From Pseudomonas putida (GTDB taxonomy: Bacteria > Pseudomonadota > Gammaproteobacteria > Pseudomonadales > Pseudomonadaceae), in contig NZ_JAETZZ010000008.1 of NCBI RefSeq assembly GCF_022627325.1, forward strand, positions 186,001 through 250,000: a stretch of 64,000 nucleotides of DNA, in the 5' to 3' direction. The notes under the pieces are model-generated. The model had not been told where the DNA came from, searched no databases, and was given only the letters and a program-made list of their open reading frames with translations. The translations under genes and the position numbers were made by a program. Positions 35,749-45,641 of the stretch are shown here, piece after piece. The first letter of the stretch is position 1; the number at the start of each line of letters is the position of its first letter.

Positions 35749-36291
35749 ATGTTACTCACCATGGAACAAATTGAGTCTGAACTCAGAACGAAGTTTGAGC
35801 CTTTCGGCAGCGACATGAATGACCTTATCCTTAAACGCCGCACATCGCCCCGCAAAAATATAAACATACTGGAAAACTCGATCAGCGCAAAGATCCCAAG
35901 CGATTTTTTGATGTTCATCCAAGAGTACGACATGAACAATTTTACGCTTGGACCTATATCATTCGGCACACAAAAAGATTATATTGAGCAACTCATAGAA
36001 ATCAATACAGATAATGAATTTAGTCGCTGGTGGACAGGAAATCTAAGACCAAGTAACACCATTGCCATTGCAACCTCCGACCCTTATACAATATTGCTAA
36101 ATACGGAAAATGGGAAAATTTCTGCTATCACTAGCGAATCAAAAATGTCTGACTGGAAAACAATCGCCTGTAATTTTGAAGCATTTGCAAGAGGAGTCGG
36201 AACTATTTTCCTAAAACAAGGAAACGCTTCAGAAATAATACCTGCGGTACACGCAGAGAACGGTGAGTTCTGGGAAGAGCTTTTATCATGA
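35749..36291 (+). CDS. SMI1/KNR4 (SUKH) family immunity-like protein
   Basis: 180-residue AT-rich gene. The pattern IPSDFLMFIQEYDMNNFTLG, NTIAIATSDPYTILLNTENG and the C-terminal FEAFARGVGTIFLKQGN is that of SUKH proteins, which neutralise many contact-dependent toxins. No matching toxin is intact beside it, so it looks like an orphan antidote. AGGA precedes ATG 35749; ATG 35761 is an alternative start. Confidence 0.75.
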   Translation: MLLTMEQIESELRTKFEPFGSDMNDLILKRRTSPRKNINILENSISAKIPSDFLMFIQEYDMNNFTLGPISFGTQKDYIEQLIEINTDNEFSRWWTGNLRPSNTIAIATSDPYTILLNTENGKISAITSESKMSDWKTIACNFEAFARGVGTIFLKQGNASEIIPAVHAENGEFWEELLS

Positions 36292-36487
36292 ATAGGTGCC
36301 GTCCGCAGTAATACCTGAACATCTGCGACGAACCTATCTTGCAATCAGCTGTATACGCGTCTCGTCGCTTGGGCGACGGTAGCCATAACACCGTCATCGG
36401 GCGGCACTTATTGCACCTGCTCGACCAGAAGCGTGGGCATCCTCTGCCGCCCCCAACAACGGCCAAAGCCCAGCCAGGAATTGGGAG

Positions 36488-36849
36488 TCATGAGCCACTG
36501 GGGCAGTGATGGAGACGAGTACCGGTTCGAGTACAACCTGGAAGCCGGTGAAACCCTCGTCACGGACAATCTCGGCCGCCTTGATCACTACTTCTGGGGC
36601 CCATTGTAAGACGGTCTATAAACACATCGATCCGCTCGGCAACTGTTGGCAAGAAGATACTTTGGCCGGCCAACTGCTGAATAGCATCGACCCACTAGGA
36701 GGCGAATGGCGCTACAGCTACGATGATATCGGCCGCCTGATTGGACCCGAGATCCCCTCGGTCGCAACGAGCACATCAAATATTTGCGACACTGGGCATT
36801 GCCGGTCCGGGTCACGGATACAGCCGGGCGAACTCAGCAGTACGGCTAA
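36488..36849 (+). pseudogene. Rhs fragment, copy A
   Basis: Remnant of an Rhs core. MSHWGSDGDEYRFEYNLEAG up to HYFWGPL is read from 36490 to a stop at 36607-36609. After a one-base insertion relative to copy B (39298) the frame continues as TVYKHIDPLGNCWQEDTLAG and GGEWRYSYDDIGRLIG. A second frame change then gives RDPLGRNEHIKYLRHWALPV and a stop at RTQQYG. Not translatable as one protein. It sits between two immunity-like genes. Confidence 0.85.
36496..36848 (+). repeat. Rhs core direct repeat, copy A
   Basis: Near-identical at DNA level to 39298-39573, same orientation, for example aacctggaagccggtgaaac and aatagcatcgacccactagg in both. Copy A retains about 72 bp (36722-36793) that copy B has lost. 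Such repeats can serve as recombination points for exchanging Rhs tips. Confidence 0.85.
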
Positions 36850-36919
36850 CATTCAACCACTGGCAAAACATGGCTTCAGAAATTTTAGCAAAGATTCAGC
36901 GATCCTAGAAACGTTAGAA

Positions 36920-37501
36920 ATGGTGGAGCAGTCCCTGATACTAGACTTAGCAATCGCCCAACACATTGTGGATAGACGTATGAAAAACATCATAATGAAA
37001 TTATGGGAACAGGAGCTACTTCCAATAAAGGATGCCATCTACTTCTCCAGCGGAGAGGCTTGCTCGTGTAAAATTGCCACTTACCCATCGCCCAGTATAA
37101 AAATCGGAGAAAAATTCAGCCTGGAAGACTTTCATGCAACACATAAATGCGATGTTTGCCACATTGATATTCTCAAGGAAATCCCGCTTACTAATGGAGG
37201 CTATTGCTGCGTAGGTGAGGGAAGCTACGGACCCGAAGGATTTATTGCTTACTTGGACAAAGAAAAAGAACTTATCTGGGTAATTTATTCAGAGTCATCA
37301 AACCCTTTCATAGACGTCACCCAAGTCAACGACAAAACAATAAGCACTAGATCCACCACAGACATTAAAATTACCATTGACCTGGAAAACCCCCAAACCC
37401 TTGATTTTATTCAACAGCGATGCGACCAAGAAGGCGGGCTTACTCCTCTGCAAAAGAAACATTTGAAATACATAAAGCAAGAGCCACAGTGGTTTATCTA
37501 G
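36920..37501 (+). CDS. Orphan immunity-like protein
   Basis: 193 residues from ATG 36920 (a second candidate ATG is at 36980). AT-rich; soluble; mid-region with a Cys cluster (GEACSCKI, THKCDVCHIDILKE, NGGYCCVGEG) and then EGFIAYLDKEKELIWVIYSE, a sandwich pattern common in Rhs-linked immunity proteins. The open frame extends upstream into Rhs copy A, but that part is scrambled Rhs. No ribosome-binding site is clear, so the start is uncertain. Family not identified. Confidence 0.55.
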   Translation: MVEQSLILDLAIAQHIVDRRMKNIIMKLWEQELLPIKDAIYFSSGEACSCKIATYPSPSIKIGEKFSLEDFHATHKCDVCHIDILKEIPLTNGGYCCVGEGSYGPEGFIAYLDKEKELIWVIYSESSNPFIDVTQVNDKTISTRSTTDIKITIDLENPQTLDFIQQRCDQEGGLTPLQKKHLKYIKQEPQWFI

Positions 37502-37702
37502 TAGCTCGTAAATCCGGACAGAGAAATGACAAGCCTGACTCCATTTTTCGCATGGTCGGGCGCTGCAAAAAACACAATGGCGACAACGATAAAAATCTAA
37601 CTAGTAACTTCTTTACCTATTTCGTCCAAATTCGTAAAGCACAACGACTCGCCAGCCCATTTCGGGGCATGTATAAAATGCCCCAAACGAACGATCGCCA
37701 AC

Positions 37703-38005
37703 CGCCATGACGTCGAGCGTGACGCAATCGGCCGTCTTATCAGCAAGCGCACTGAAGATGGCACCACCGACTACGACTGCGACGCCGCCGACAACCTGCT
37801 GTCCATCACCTTCACGGACAACCAGGGTGAGAAGCGGCAGCTTGAATACACTTACGATCCTAACGGGTGCAGACGCTGGTCCCGCCCGACTAGCGCGAAC
37901 TCAACCACCTGTACTATGACAGCGAGAGATATAATTCCAGCAAGAGCGCCGCTTGTAGTACCTAAAGATGGCGGGATTAGAACCGCTTACCCGATATCGG
38001 AGTGA
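37703..38005 (+). pseudogene. Rhs fragment joined to a toxin tail
   Basis: One frame runs 100 codons to the TGA at 38003. The first part is Rhs core (RHDVERDAIGRLISKRTEDG, LEYTYDPNG). The expected Rhs continuation (RELNHLYYDSE) appears in another frame with a stop just before it. The last residues, RAPLVVPKDGGIRTAYPISE, no longer resemble Rhs but look like the C-terminus of a polymorphic toxin. The immunity-type gene at 38012 follows 6 bp later. This appears to be a displaced, inactive Rhs tip. Confidence 0.6.
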
Positions 38006-38011
38006 GTTTAA

Positions 38012-38506
38012 ATGAAAATTAAGATCTCAATCAAATCGTCAAATTTTGAAAACTTTACTCTCCGTAGCTACAACCCAGAGGAAGATGATGTTCGATCCAT
38101 ATTAATAGACATATGCCAATTTATTGAAAACCAGATAGACTTCAAGATTTCCGGATTCGGACAGGATAATTGGCCAGTGGACAGCGGAATTGATCTAGCC
38201 GTCTTCCTTGAGCAACTTCCGGACGCAATAAAGGCGGTAAAACAAAAAAAGAATCTAGCTCTAGACTTTTATGAGCAAGGCATTGAAAGACATTTGAAAT
38301 TTTCTGCCCCAGACATTAACGGCATGCATCAGATCGCCTGCACTAGCTACACCAGTTGGAAACCCGACCCTGAAGTCGAAGAAACCCACAACTCCGAGCT
38401 ATTGGAAATGCTATATATTACCAAAGAAACCTTTATTAAAATCCTCACAGAACTACCACCAAACATAATTAATCATCCATGGATCGTGGAATGGAAGAAT
38501 AATTAA
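38012..38506 (+). CDS. Immunity-like protein paired with a lost Rhs toxin
   Basis: 164-residue AT-rich gene starting MKIKISIKSSNFENFTLRSY, with a GGAGTGA ribosome-binding site that overlaps the stop codon of the upstream Rhs/toxin tail. It is soluble and acidic, with no recognised domain. Position directly after a toxin-like tail and composition unlike the core genes suggest an immunity protein that outlived its toxin. Confidence 0.6.
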   Translation: MKIKISIKSSNFENFTLRSYNPEEDDVRSILIDICQFIENQIDFKISGFGQDNWPVDSGIDLAVFLEQLPDAIKAVKQKKNLALDFYEQGIERHLKFSAPDINGMHQIACTSYTSWKPDPEVEETHNSELLEMLYITKETFIKILTELPPNIINHPWIVEWKNN

Positions 38507-38607
38507 AACACCCGAGGCATGGAATCTCATCTTGAGGATTTCTCCACGACAGCAGGGATATGCGCAGCAACGGTCTGTCCGGCATGGGCTGTAGTGTTCC
38601 ATAGAGG

Positions 38608-39747
38608 TTGAGTTGGGTCGCGTCTAACATCCACACGGCGGAGAACTATGGATCAACATCCACAACGACGAACCGACTGGAACTGGGACGCCTCAATGCC
38701 GGTGATGCCTTCGTCAATGTCGTGGACGGCTTGGCCTTCTTTCAGCTGGAGGACGGTCAGACCGTTGCCGAAGATATCCATGACGGGCTCTATCAGGTTT
38801 TCGATACTGACCCACTGAATCCCAAACGCTCACGCCTGATCAGGCTCGGCGACCGCAATCTCTATTGCCTCGACCTGCTGTACAACGAACAAGGGCGCCT
38901 GATAGCCCTCTATGACAAGTACGGTCAAACGGTCGTGCAGCTTCATTATGACGCCAGGCATTTCTGGCGGGTCAGAGACATATCGCGGGTTTTCCTGAAG
39001 GGCGGCGGAACACCGACTGTAGAACACAGCGAACTGCTGGTTAGCTATCGCTACACTGACAGCGGGCAACTGCATGAGGTACTGGATGCTACGGGGCAAC
39101 GGATCCGCCGCTTCACTTACACTCCCGAGTGCTACCTCAACAATCATCAACGGGCCAGCGGTGCTGTCCGCGAGTATGAATGGGCCCGCTTAGCCAGTCC
39201 TGAAGTAGGCCCTGCTCCCAAGCGTCTGAACGGGACGCCTTACCGCTTGCCTCTACTGCTGGAGCCTCAGCCCGATCACGAGTGGCGGGTGATTCGACAC
39301 TGGGGCAGCGATGGAGAAGAGTAACGGTTCGACTACAACCTGGAAGCCGGTGAAACCCTCGTCACGGACAATCTCGGCCGTCGTGATCACTACTATTGGG
39401 GGCCATTGTACGAGGTCTATAAACACATCGATCCACTCGGCAATTGCTGGCAAGAAGATACCGTCGCCGGCCAACTGCTGAATAGCATCGACCCACTAGG
39501 AGGCGAATGGCGCGACAGCTATTTGGCGGTCCGGGTCACCGATACAACCGGACGCACTCAGCAATACGGCTACGACAACCACGACATAGCGTTCCAACCG
39601 ACTCTAGTTGCTCGCCAGGTACTGCATCGCCTTACACCGCACGCTGGGGCTGGCCATGCTCTTTTCGATCAACTGGGTAGGCTTGTCGGCTGTGACCGGC
39701 GCGGGTTCACAACGATCCACAGCCGTAGACCTTGCGCACATGTTTGA
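38608..39747 (+). pseudogene. Rhs pseudogene, copy B
   Basis: Rhs core fragment: LELGRLNAGDAFVNVVDGLA, HDGLYQVFDTDPLNPKRSRL, then WRVIRHWGSDGEE. It is interrupted by TAA at 39322-39324 where copy A has TAC. The frame then continues through TLVTDNLGRRDHYYWGPLYE, followed by an in-frame loss of about 24 codons, and ends at 39747. Neither the usual N-terminal PAAR region nor the DPxGxxxGxNxY boundary and toxin tip is present. No start with a ribosome-binding site is seen. Confidence 0.85.
39298..39573 (+). repeat. Rhs core direct repeat, copy B
   Basis: Second copy of the repeat at 36496-36848. It is intact where copy A has a one-base insertion (ttgtacgaggtctat), but has a nonsense change at its start and an internal deletion around 39521. 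Confidence 0.85.
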
Positions 39748-39811
39748 GCACACGTCAGCAGAGGCTGGGCGCAGCTGATGTCCCTGGTTTGACCGTGGCT
39801 TTGACTGAAAC

Positions 39812-39840
39812 GAAAAAAAGACGCCTAAGCGTCTTTTTTC
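39812..39840. terminator. Strong bidirectional intrinsic terminator
   Basis: Stem AAAAAAAGACGC / GCGTCTTTTTT with loop CTAA. It has a T-run on both strands and can end transcription from the rhs bank and from tRNA-Gly/pgsA. Confidence 0.9.
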
Positions 39841-39881
39841 GATGACTTACAGACTTCGATCGAACTCTGTAGATCTATAAC

Positions 39882-39957
<76 letters not shown>

Positions 39958-40020
39958 GTCGTGATGGGTGCCATTCTAGCGATATCTAAAACGGCGTCAA
40001 CCCCTTGATTCAAAAAAGTT

Positions 40021-40581
40021 TTATTTTTGTTCCGAACCTTCACGCAGGTGTGGCCAGGCGGCCAGCAGGTAGTGGGCCATCGACCACAGCGTCAGCGCCG
40101 CAGCAACCAACAGCAACCCGTAGCCCAGAATCACCCAGAAGGTCACCAGCGGCGGATTGCCCAGCAGGATGATCAGCGCCAGCATTTGCGCTGCGGTTTT
40201 CCACTTGCCGAGGTTTGACACCGCCACATGCGCCCGCGCCCCGAGCTCAGCCATCCACTCACGCAGGGCCGACACCACGATCTCGCGGCCGATGATCACG
40301 GCGGCCGGCAGGGTCAGCCAGAAGTTGGCGTGCACTTGCACCAGCAGCACCAAGGCTACGGCGACCATCAGCTTGTCGGCCACAGGGTCGAGGAACGCGC
40401 CGAACGGCGTGCTCTGCTGCAGGCGACGCGCCAGGTAGCCGTCCAGCCAGTCGGTGGCGGCGGCGATGGCGAACACCGTGCTGGCGGCCATATAGCTCCA
40501 GTGATAGGGCATATAGAACAGCAAGATGAAGATCGGAATGAGCAGGACGCGTAGAACGGTGAGCAGGTTTGGAATATTCAT
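40021..40581 (-). CDS. pgsA: CDP-diacylglycerol-glycerol-3-phosphate 3-phosphatidyltransferase
   Basis: 186-residue inner-membrane enzyme making phosphatidylglycerophosphate, the committed step to PG and cardiolipin. The CDP-alcohol phosphotransferase motif [20 protein letters not shown] (D-G-x2-A-R-x8-G-x3-D) is intact and followed by VADK. N-terminus [20 protein letters not shown] is typical. It follows uvrC by 33 bp in the gacA-uvrC-pgsA order. Confidence 0.97.
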   Translation of the reverse strand: MNIPNLLTVLRVLLIPIFILLFYMPYHWSYMAASTVFAIAAATDWLDGYLARRLQQSTPFGAFLDPVADKLMVAVALVLLVQVHANFWLTLPAAVIIGREIVVSALREWMAELGARAHVAVSNLGKWKTAAQMLALIILLGNPPLVTFWVILGYGLLLVAAALTLWSMAHYLLAAWPHLREGSEQK

Positions 40582-40614
40582 CGGTACGACTGGCTGCGGG
40601 TTGAGCCCGGCATT

Positions 40615-42438
40615 CTACTCGCTATGCAGGCTGGCATAAATCGACTCGGCAAGCTTTTTACTGATGCCGGGCGCTTTGGCAATTTCATCGATACTGGCGC
40701 GGTTGAGCTCTTGCAGGCCGCCGAAATGTTTCAGCAGGTCGCGGCGGCGCTTGGGCCCTACCCCGGCAACATCTTCCAGGCTGGACACCCGGCGGGCCTT
40801 GCCACGGCGAGCGCGGTGGCCGGTGATGGCAAAACGGTGCGCTTCGTCGCGGATCTGCTGGATCAGGTGCAGTGCCGGGTTGTCACCTTTGAGGGTGAAC
40901 TCGTGGGCCACGTCATTGAGGTAAAGGGTCTCGAAACCGGCCTTGCGGGTCACGCCCTTTGCCACACCGAGCAGGGTCAGGTCGGTGAAGGCCAGCTCCT
41001 GCATCACTTCGCGGGCCATGTTCAGCTGGCCCTTGCCGCCATCCACCAGCAGCACGTCGGGCAACTTGCCCTCGCCGTCCTTGATGCGCCCATAGCGGCG
41101 CGTCAGGGCCTGGTGCATAGCGGCGTAGTCATCACCGGCGGTCACACCTTCGATGTTGAACCGACGGTAATCAGACTTGAGCGGACCTTCAGGCCCGAAT
41201 ACCACGCAACTGGCGACCGTTGCCTCGCCGCTGGAGTGGCTGATGTCGTAGCACTCCAGGCGCTGCGGCACTTCGTCCAGGCCCAGCACCTCGGCCAGGG
41301 CCTCGAACCGTGCTGCCATGTGTTGGCGGTTGGCCAGGCGGGCGTTGAGCGCCTGTTCGGCGTTGGTCACCGCCAGTTGCTGCCAACGCGCGCGGGTGCC
41401 GCGCACGCGGTGGCTGATGGTCAGCTCACGGCCGCGCAGGGTTTGCAATGCCTCGCTGATTGCAGCGAAGTCCTCGTGCACCACGTTGACGATCAGTTCG
41501 CCCGGCAATTCGCGCTCGGCATTGCCCACATAGAACTGGGACAGGAAGGCGGCCATCACTTCGGACACCTCTTCCTCGATGCCTACCTGCGGGAAGAAGT
41601 TCTTGCTGCCCAGCACCCGGCCACCGCGCACGCTGATCAGGTGCACGCAGGCCCCACCGGGGTTGATGAATGCGGCGACTACGTCGACATCGCCGGAGCC
41701 GCCTTCCATGTATTGCTGGTCCTGGACCCGGCGCAGCAAGGCGATCTGGTCGCGCAGTTCGGCGGCCTTCTCGAAGTTCAGGGCCATCGCGGCCTTTTCC
41801 ATCTCGGCATTGAGCTCATTACCCAACTGCTGGCTGCGGCCCTCGAGGAACATCACCGAATGGCGCACGTCCTCGGCATATTCCTCTGCATCGACCAGGC
41901 CCACACAAGGCCCCTTGCAGCGCTTGATCTGGTATTGCAGACAAGGGCGGGTGCGGTTGGCGTAATAGCTGTCCTCGCATTGGCGTACCGAGAAGGCTTT
42001 TTGCAGCAGGCCGAGGCTTTCGCGAATGGCCCCGGCGCTGGGGTATGGCCCAAAGTAGCGCCCCTTGGCTTTTTTCGCGCCGCGGTGAATGCCCAGCCGT
42101 GGGAATTGGCCGTCGGATAAAAACACGTACGGGTAGGATTTATCGTCGCGCAGCAGGATGTTGTAAGGCGGCCGCCACTGCTTGATCAGGTTCTGCTCTA
42201 ACAGCAGCGCCTCGGTCTCATTGGCGGTGATGGTGGTCTCGACCTGGGCGATGCGCCCCACCAGCGCGGCCGTTTTAGGCGCCAGGCCAGTCTTGCGGAA
42301 ATAGCTGGCCAAACGCTTCTTGAGGTTCTTGGCCTTGCCCACATAGAGCAGCCGAGCCTCGCTGTCGAACATCCGGTAGACGCCCGGGCGAGCGCTGCAG
42401 GTTGCCAGGAACGCGCTGGCATCAAAAGCTTGGGACAT
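40615..42438 (-). CDS. uvrC: Excinuclease ABC subunit C
   Basis: 607-residue UvrC that makes both incisions in nucleotide excision repair. It has an N-terminal GIY-YIG nuclease ([20 protein letters not shown]), a UvrBC interaction region ([20 protein letters not shown]), a C-terminal RNase H-like nuclease ([33 protein letters not shown]) and terminal HhH motifs ([18 protein letters not shown]). Full length. It starts 5 bp after the gacA stop, so it is probably cotranscribed. Confidence 0.97.
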   Translation of the reverse strand: MSQAFDASAFLATCSARPGVYRMFDSEARLLYVGKAKNLKKRLASYFRKTGLAPKTAALVGRIAQVETTITANETEALLLEQNLIKQWRPPYNILLRDDKSYPYVFLSDGQFPRLGIHRGAKKAKGRYFGPYPSAGAIRESLGLLQKAFSVRQCEDSYYANRTRPCLQYQIKRCKGPCVGLVDAEEYAEDVRHSVMFLEGRSQQLGNELNAEMEKAAMALNFEKAAELRDQIALLRRVQDQQYMEGGSGDVDVVAAFINPGGACVHLISVRGGRVLGSKNFFPQVGIEEEVSEVMAAFLSQFYVGNAERELPGELIVNVVHEDFAAISEALQTLRGRELTISHRVRGTRARWQQLAVTNAEQALNARLANRQHMAARFEALAEVLGLDEVPQRLECYDISHSSGEATVASCVVFGPEGPLKSDYRRFNIEGVTAGDDYAAMHQALTRRYGRIKDGEGKLPDVLLVDGGKGQLNMAREVMQELAFTDLTLLGVAKGVTRKAGFETLYLNDVAHEFTLKGDNPALHLIQQIRDEAHRFAITGHRARRGKARRVSSLEDVAGVGPKRRRDLLKHFGGLQELNRASIDEIAKAPGISKKLAESIYASLHSE

Positions 42439-42443
42439 GAGGT

Positions 42444-43082
42444 TCAGAGGCTTGCGTCGACCATACCGTGGCGAACGGCCAGCAACGTCAGTTCGACGTC
42501 GCTGGTGACCGAGAGTTTTTCAAAGATCCGATACCGGTAAGTATTGACGGTCTTGGGCGACAGGCACAACTTGTCGGAGATGAGCTGAACCTTCTGGCAC
42601 CCAACGATCATCAGGGCAATCTGGATTTCCCGCTCCGACAGCGCGTCGAACGGCGAACCTTGCGGCTGGAACGACTTGAGTGCCAGTTGCTGAGCAATCT
42701 GCGGGCTGATGTAACGCTGCCCGGCAAACGCCAGGCGGATGGCCTGGACCATCTCGTCCAGCCCCGCGCCCTTGGTCAGGTAGCCGGCCGCGCCGGCTTG
42801 CATCAGGCGCGTGGGGAACGGGTCTTCCTCGCACACGGTCACGGCCACCACCTTGGTATCAGGGTGGCTGCGCAACAGTTTACGGGTAGCCTCAAGGCCA
42901 CCAATGCCAGGCATCTTGACGTCCATCAGCACGACATCCGGCTTGAGCTCCCGGACCAGCTTGAGCGCCGACTCGCCCGAATCCGCCTCCCCCACTACCT
43001 GCAAGCCGTCGATGTCGGCCAGCATGCGTGTAATACCGGTTCGCACCAGATCGTGGTCGTCGACCACTAGGACCCTAATCAA
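42444..43082 (-). CDS. gacA: Response regulator GacA (UvrY), TTG start
   Basis: 212-residue response regulator of the GacS/GacA system, which activates the Rsm small RNAs and so secondary metabolism, biofilm and T6SS genes. Receiver domain with phospho-acceptor D54 ([10 protein letters not shown]) and acidic pocket VVDDHD; LuxR-type HTH ([37 protein letters not shown]). Translation starts at TTG 43082, with GAGGTG 5 bp upstream; TTG starts are known for Pseudomonas gacA. Heads the gacA-uvrC-pgsA cluster. Confidence 0.96.
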   Translation of the reverse strand: MIRVLVVDDHDLVRTGITRMLADIDGLQVVGEADSGESALKLVRELKPDVVLMDVKMPGIGGLEATRKLLRSHPDTKVVAVTVCEEDPFPTRLMQAGAAGYLTKGAGLDEMVQAIRLAFAGQRYISPQIAQQLALKSFQPQGSPFDALSEREIQIALMIVGCQKVQLISDKLCLSPKTVNTYRYRIFEKLSVTSDVELTLLAVRHGMVDASL

Positions 43083-43145
43083 GCAGACACCTCGTCAACA
43101 GGGCGATTGGATCCCGCCACCTTAACAAAATTTTTCAAGACGGGC

Positions 43146-43535
43146 CTAGCGTAAAACTTCCTTAGGGAAGGCCCTACGCTCACGCCACTGCGGCCGCATC
43201 GCATCACTGCGCCCTCCATCGCCCAACAGGCGCTCCAGCAAATGCCCGAACGCGGCTTTGTCGTCAGCAGCCAGGCGCCTGAACGCAGCCACTAAACCGG
43301 TTTCATCCGCCGTCAGACTGTCCAGTTGCGCGGGGGTGCGCACACCGCTGAGCACATAGAGCGCGTCCACACCTCTGGCCGCCAGCGCCGCTAGGTAATC
43401 GAGCCTTGGCGTGCGCTCGCCACTTTCATATTTGCCCTGGGCATTGGGTTCGACGCCGCCGATATCACCAAACACCCGCTGGGTCATCCCCAGCCGTTCA
43501 CGCTCTTCCTTAAGACGCGGACCGAGCCCATTCAT
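43146..43535 (-). CDS. XRE-family helix-turn-helix regulator
   Basis: 129-residue protein with an N-terminal XRE-type HTH (LKEERERLGMTQRVFGDIGG, GKYESGERTPRLDYLAALAA) and a C-terminal helical region (LTADETGLVAAFRRLAADDK) like those of phage-repressor-type regulators in Pseudomonas genomes. It stands alone upstream of gacA in the same orientation; its target is unknown. Confidence 0.88.
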   Translation of the reverse strand: MNGLGPRLKEERERLGMTQRVFGDIGGVEPNAQGKYESGERTPRLDYLAALAARGVDALYVLSGVRTPAQLDSLTADETGLVAAFRRLAADDKAAFGHLLERLLGDGGRSDAMRPQWRERRAFPKEVLR

Positions 43536-43714
43536 ACTGATGTTTCTCCTGCTTCCCTAGCCATCATCAAATACTGCTCACAACCCTGTGGGCCTTTGCA
43601 GACTACTCGGTCACTATGCCCATCGCACGCCGGAGTCGCAAGCCAGTATCATGCCTCCACCAAGCGCCGTAAGTCTTGATCTGCATGGCTTTTACAACAC
43701 ACATATGACGCGGA

Positions 43715-44146
43715 TCAGCCAATCACCTTCTGCATACGCACAAAACACTCATCCTCGCCCATTTCGACAAACCCTTGGCGCTGGTACAGCCGCCGCGCCG
43801 GGTTGCTCTTGAACACCATCAAGCGCAGCAATGGCAGCCTCTGCTGCGCCGCCTTATCGGCCAGCGCTTGCAGTACCCAACTGCCAACCCCTCGCCCGCG
43901 ATGCTCAGGCACCAGGTGCAGTTCGCGAATGAACAATGCCTGGCGGTCCTTGCTAAGGCTGCAGAAGCCCAGCACGGATCCCCCTTCCACGATCAGCCAC
44001 TGCTCCCGCCAATCCCAGGCCTGATCGAACGCCTCTTCGATCCACAACAGATCGAATTCCCGATAGTAGGCCAGCATGGCCCGGCGCGTGAGGTCACGGG
44101 CGAAGGTGCGGTGGGCATCGGTCGCAGGTATCAACTCAATGGGCAT
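43715..44146 (-). CDS. GNAT family N-acetyltransferase
   Basis: 143-residue acetyltransferase. The acetyl-CoA loop is HLVPEHRGRGVGSWVLQALA (Q/RxxGxG/A), with a C-terminal NPARRLYQRQGFVEMGEDE. Single-domain and of normal size; acceptor not predictable. ATG 44146 is preferred over the adjacent GTG. Confidence 0.9.
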   Translation of the reverse strand: MPIELIPATDAHRTFARDLTRRAMLAYYREFDLLWIEEAFDQAWDWREQWLIVEGGSVLGFCSLSKDRQALFIRELHLVPEHRGRGVGSWVLQALADKAAQQRLPLLRLMVFKSNPARRLYQRQGFVEMGEDECFVRMQKVIG

Positions 44147-44272
44147 CACACACCGCCTTGCTCAACCAACCGTGGCCGGGCACCTCGCGCTTGCAGCGGA
44201 TCATCGGGGCCTCCTGCATTGGCCTGCAGCCTTTCGACAGGCTCGGAGATTCACTGACCGGGTCACAGCGCA

Positions 44273-44968
44273 TCAACCTGGGATTTTCAGGCCCCGCTGA
44301 ACGGCTGGGCGCTCGAGAAAATCGCTCAGCACGCGCTGCACGTTCTTGAACTGATCGAAGCCGACCAGCTCACTGGCGTTATAGCGTTCCACCAGGTTAC
44401 GCACCCAAGGGAAGATGGCGATATCGGCGATGCTGTACTCATCGACCATCCACTGCCGCCCTTGCAGGTGCCGGTCCAGCACGCCTAGCAGGCGCTTGGA
44501 TTCGTTGACGTAGCGGTCCCGTGGGCGCTTGTCTTCATACTCCTTGCCAGCGAAGAAGTGAAAGAAGCCGACCTGGCCGAACATCGGGCCGATGCCGCCC
44601 ATCTGGAACATCAGCCACTGCAGCGTCTGGTAGCGGGTCGCCGGGTCATGGCTGAGCAATTGCCCGCTCTTTTCTGCCAGGTACTGCAGGATCGCGCCCG
44701 ACTCGAACAACGGCAAAGGCTGGCCGCCAGGGCCATCGGGGTCGAGGATCGCCGGGATCTTGTTGTTGGCGCTGAGGGAGATGAACTCAGGGCTGAGCTG
44801 GTCGTCGGTTTCGAAGCTCACCTTGTGCGGCTCGTAAGCCAGGCCGATCTCCTCCAGCATGATCGACACCTTGACGCCGTTGGGCGTAGGCAGCGAGTAC
44901 AGCTGCAGGCGCTCGGGGTGTTGCGCGGGCCATTTGCGTGTGACGGGAAATGCGCTGAGATCGGTCAT
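44273..44968 (-). CDS. Glutathione S-transferase family (YfcG/YghU-like)
   Basis: 231-residue Nu-class-like GST. The N-terminal thioredoxin fold has TPNGVKVSIMLEEIGLAYEP and NNKIPAILDPDGP, and the helical domain contains MFGQVGFFHFFAGKEYEDKR and WMVDEYSIADIAIFPWV. The TPNG motif is that of disulfide-bond reductases YfcG/YghU. The start at 44968 is family-like; the longer frame is not. Confidence 0.9.
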   Translation of the reverse strand: MTDLSAFPVTRKWPAQHPERLQLYSLPTPNGVKVSIMLEEIGLAYEPHKVSFETDDQLSPEFISLSANNKIPAILDPDGPGGQPLPLFESGAILQYLAEKSGQLLSHDPATRYQTLQWLMFQMGGIGPMFGQVGFFHFFAGKEYEDKRPRDRYVNESKRLLGVLDRHLQGRQWMVDEYSIADIAIFPWVRNLVERYNASELVGFDQFKNVQRVLSDFLERPAVQRGLKIPG

Positions 44969-45041
44969 GGTCAACCTGTGCCAAGGGAATGAACCTGTCA
45001 CTTTAGTAACATCCCGGGCGGCTGACCATCACCTGCCGTTG

Positions 45042-45542
45042 TCAGCTCACTTGGCCATGGGCCTTGAGCTTGAGCTTTTCGGTATCCACACGGACGAACA
45101 CCGAATCGGCGCTGACTGTCAGCACATCCCCCGCCCAGACCTCGCAGATGACCCGCGTCTTGCGCCCGACTTCGCCTTCCACACGCGCCTTCAGCAGCAG
45201 CTCGACACCCAGAGGTGTGGGTTTGAGGTAGTTCAGGCCCAGGCTGCCGGTGACACAATCGATACGTGGCAGGCTGCCCGGCGTACGCCCTTCGGCCCGG
45301 TAGTGGTAGGCCATGGCAGTCCAGTTGGAATGGCAATCGACCAGCATCGCCAGCAGGCCGCCGTAGACCAGCCCCGGCCAGCCGGTGAACGTGCCGTCGG
45401 GCGTGTGGCGGCACACCAGGTGGATACCGTCGGCGTCCCAATGGCTTTGCACATGCAGGCCGCTGGGGTGGGCAACGCCGCAGCCGTAGCAAATACCATC
45501 GGGTGCGGCCAATGCCTGCAGGCAGAGCGCTTGTTCGTTCAT
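45042..45542 (-). CDS. PaaI-type thioesterase (hotdog fold)
   Basis: 166-residue hotdog-fold protein with CYGCGVAHPSGLHVQSHWDA near the start and PGLVYGGLLAMLVDCHSNWT, the loop that carries the active site in PaaI-like acyl-CoA thioesterases (HGG in most, YGG here). Substrate unknown. Confidence 0.82.
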   Translation of the reverse strand: MNEQALCLQALAAPDGICYGCGVAHPSGLHVQSHWDADGIHLVCRHTPDGTFTGWPGLVYGGLLAMLVDCHSNWTAMAYHYRAEGRTPGSLPRIDCVTGSLGLNYLKPTPLGVELLLKARVEGEVGRKTRVICEVWAGDVLTVSADSVFVRVDTEKLKLKAHGQVS

Positions 45543-45641
45543 ACGCGTCCTTTACGTGTGGCAATGGGTAGGGATGCAAGCTGCATGGTAGCGCCGCGCC
45601 TGGCATGCACCAATGCAAAGGGGCGCAAAGCGCCCCAATGT

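Noticed and set aside
37420-37710. 96-codon frame between the orphan immunity gene and the next Rhs fragment
   Set aside because: Begins inside the upstream gene in another frame and has no coherent protein pattern.
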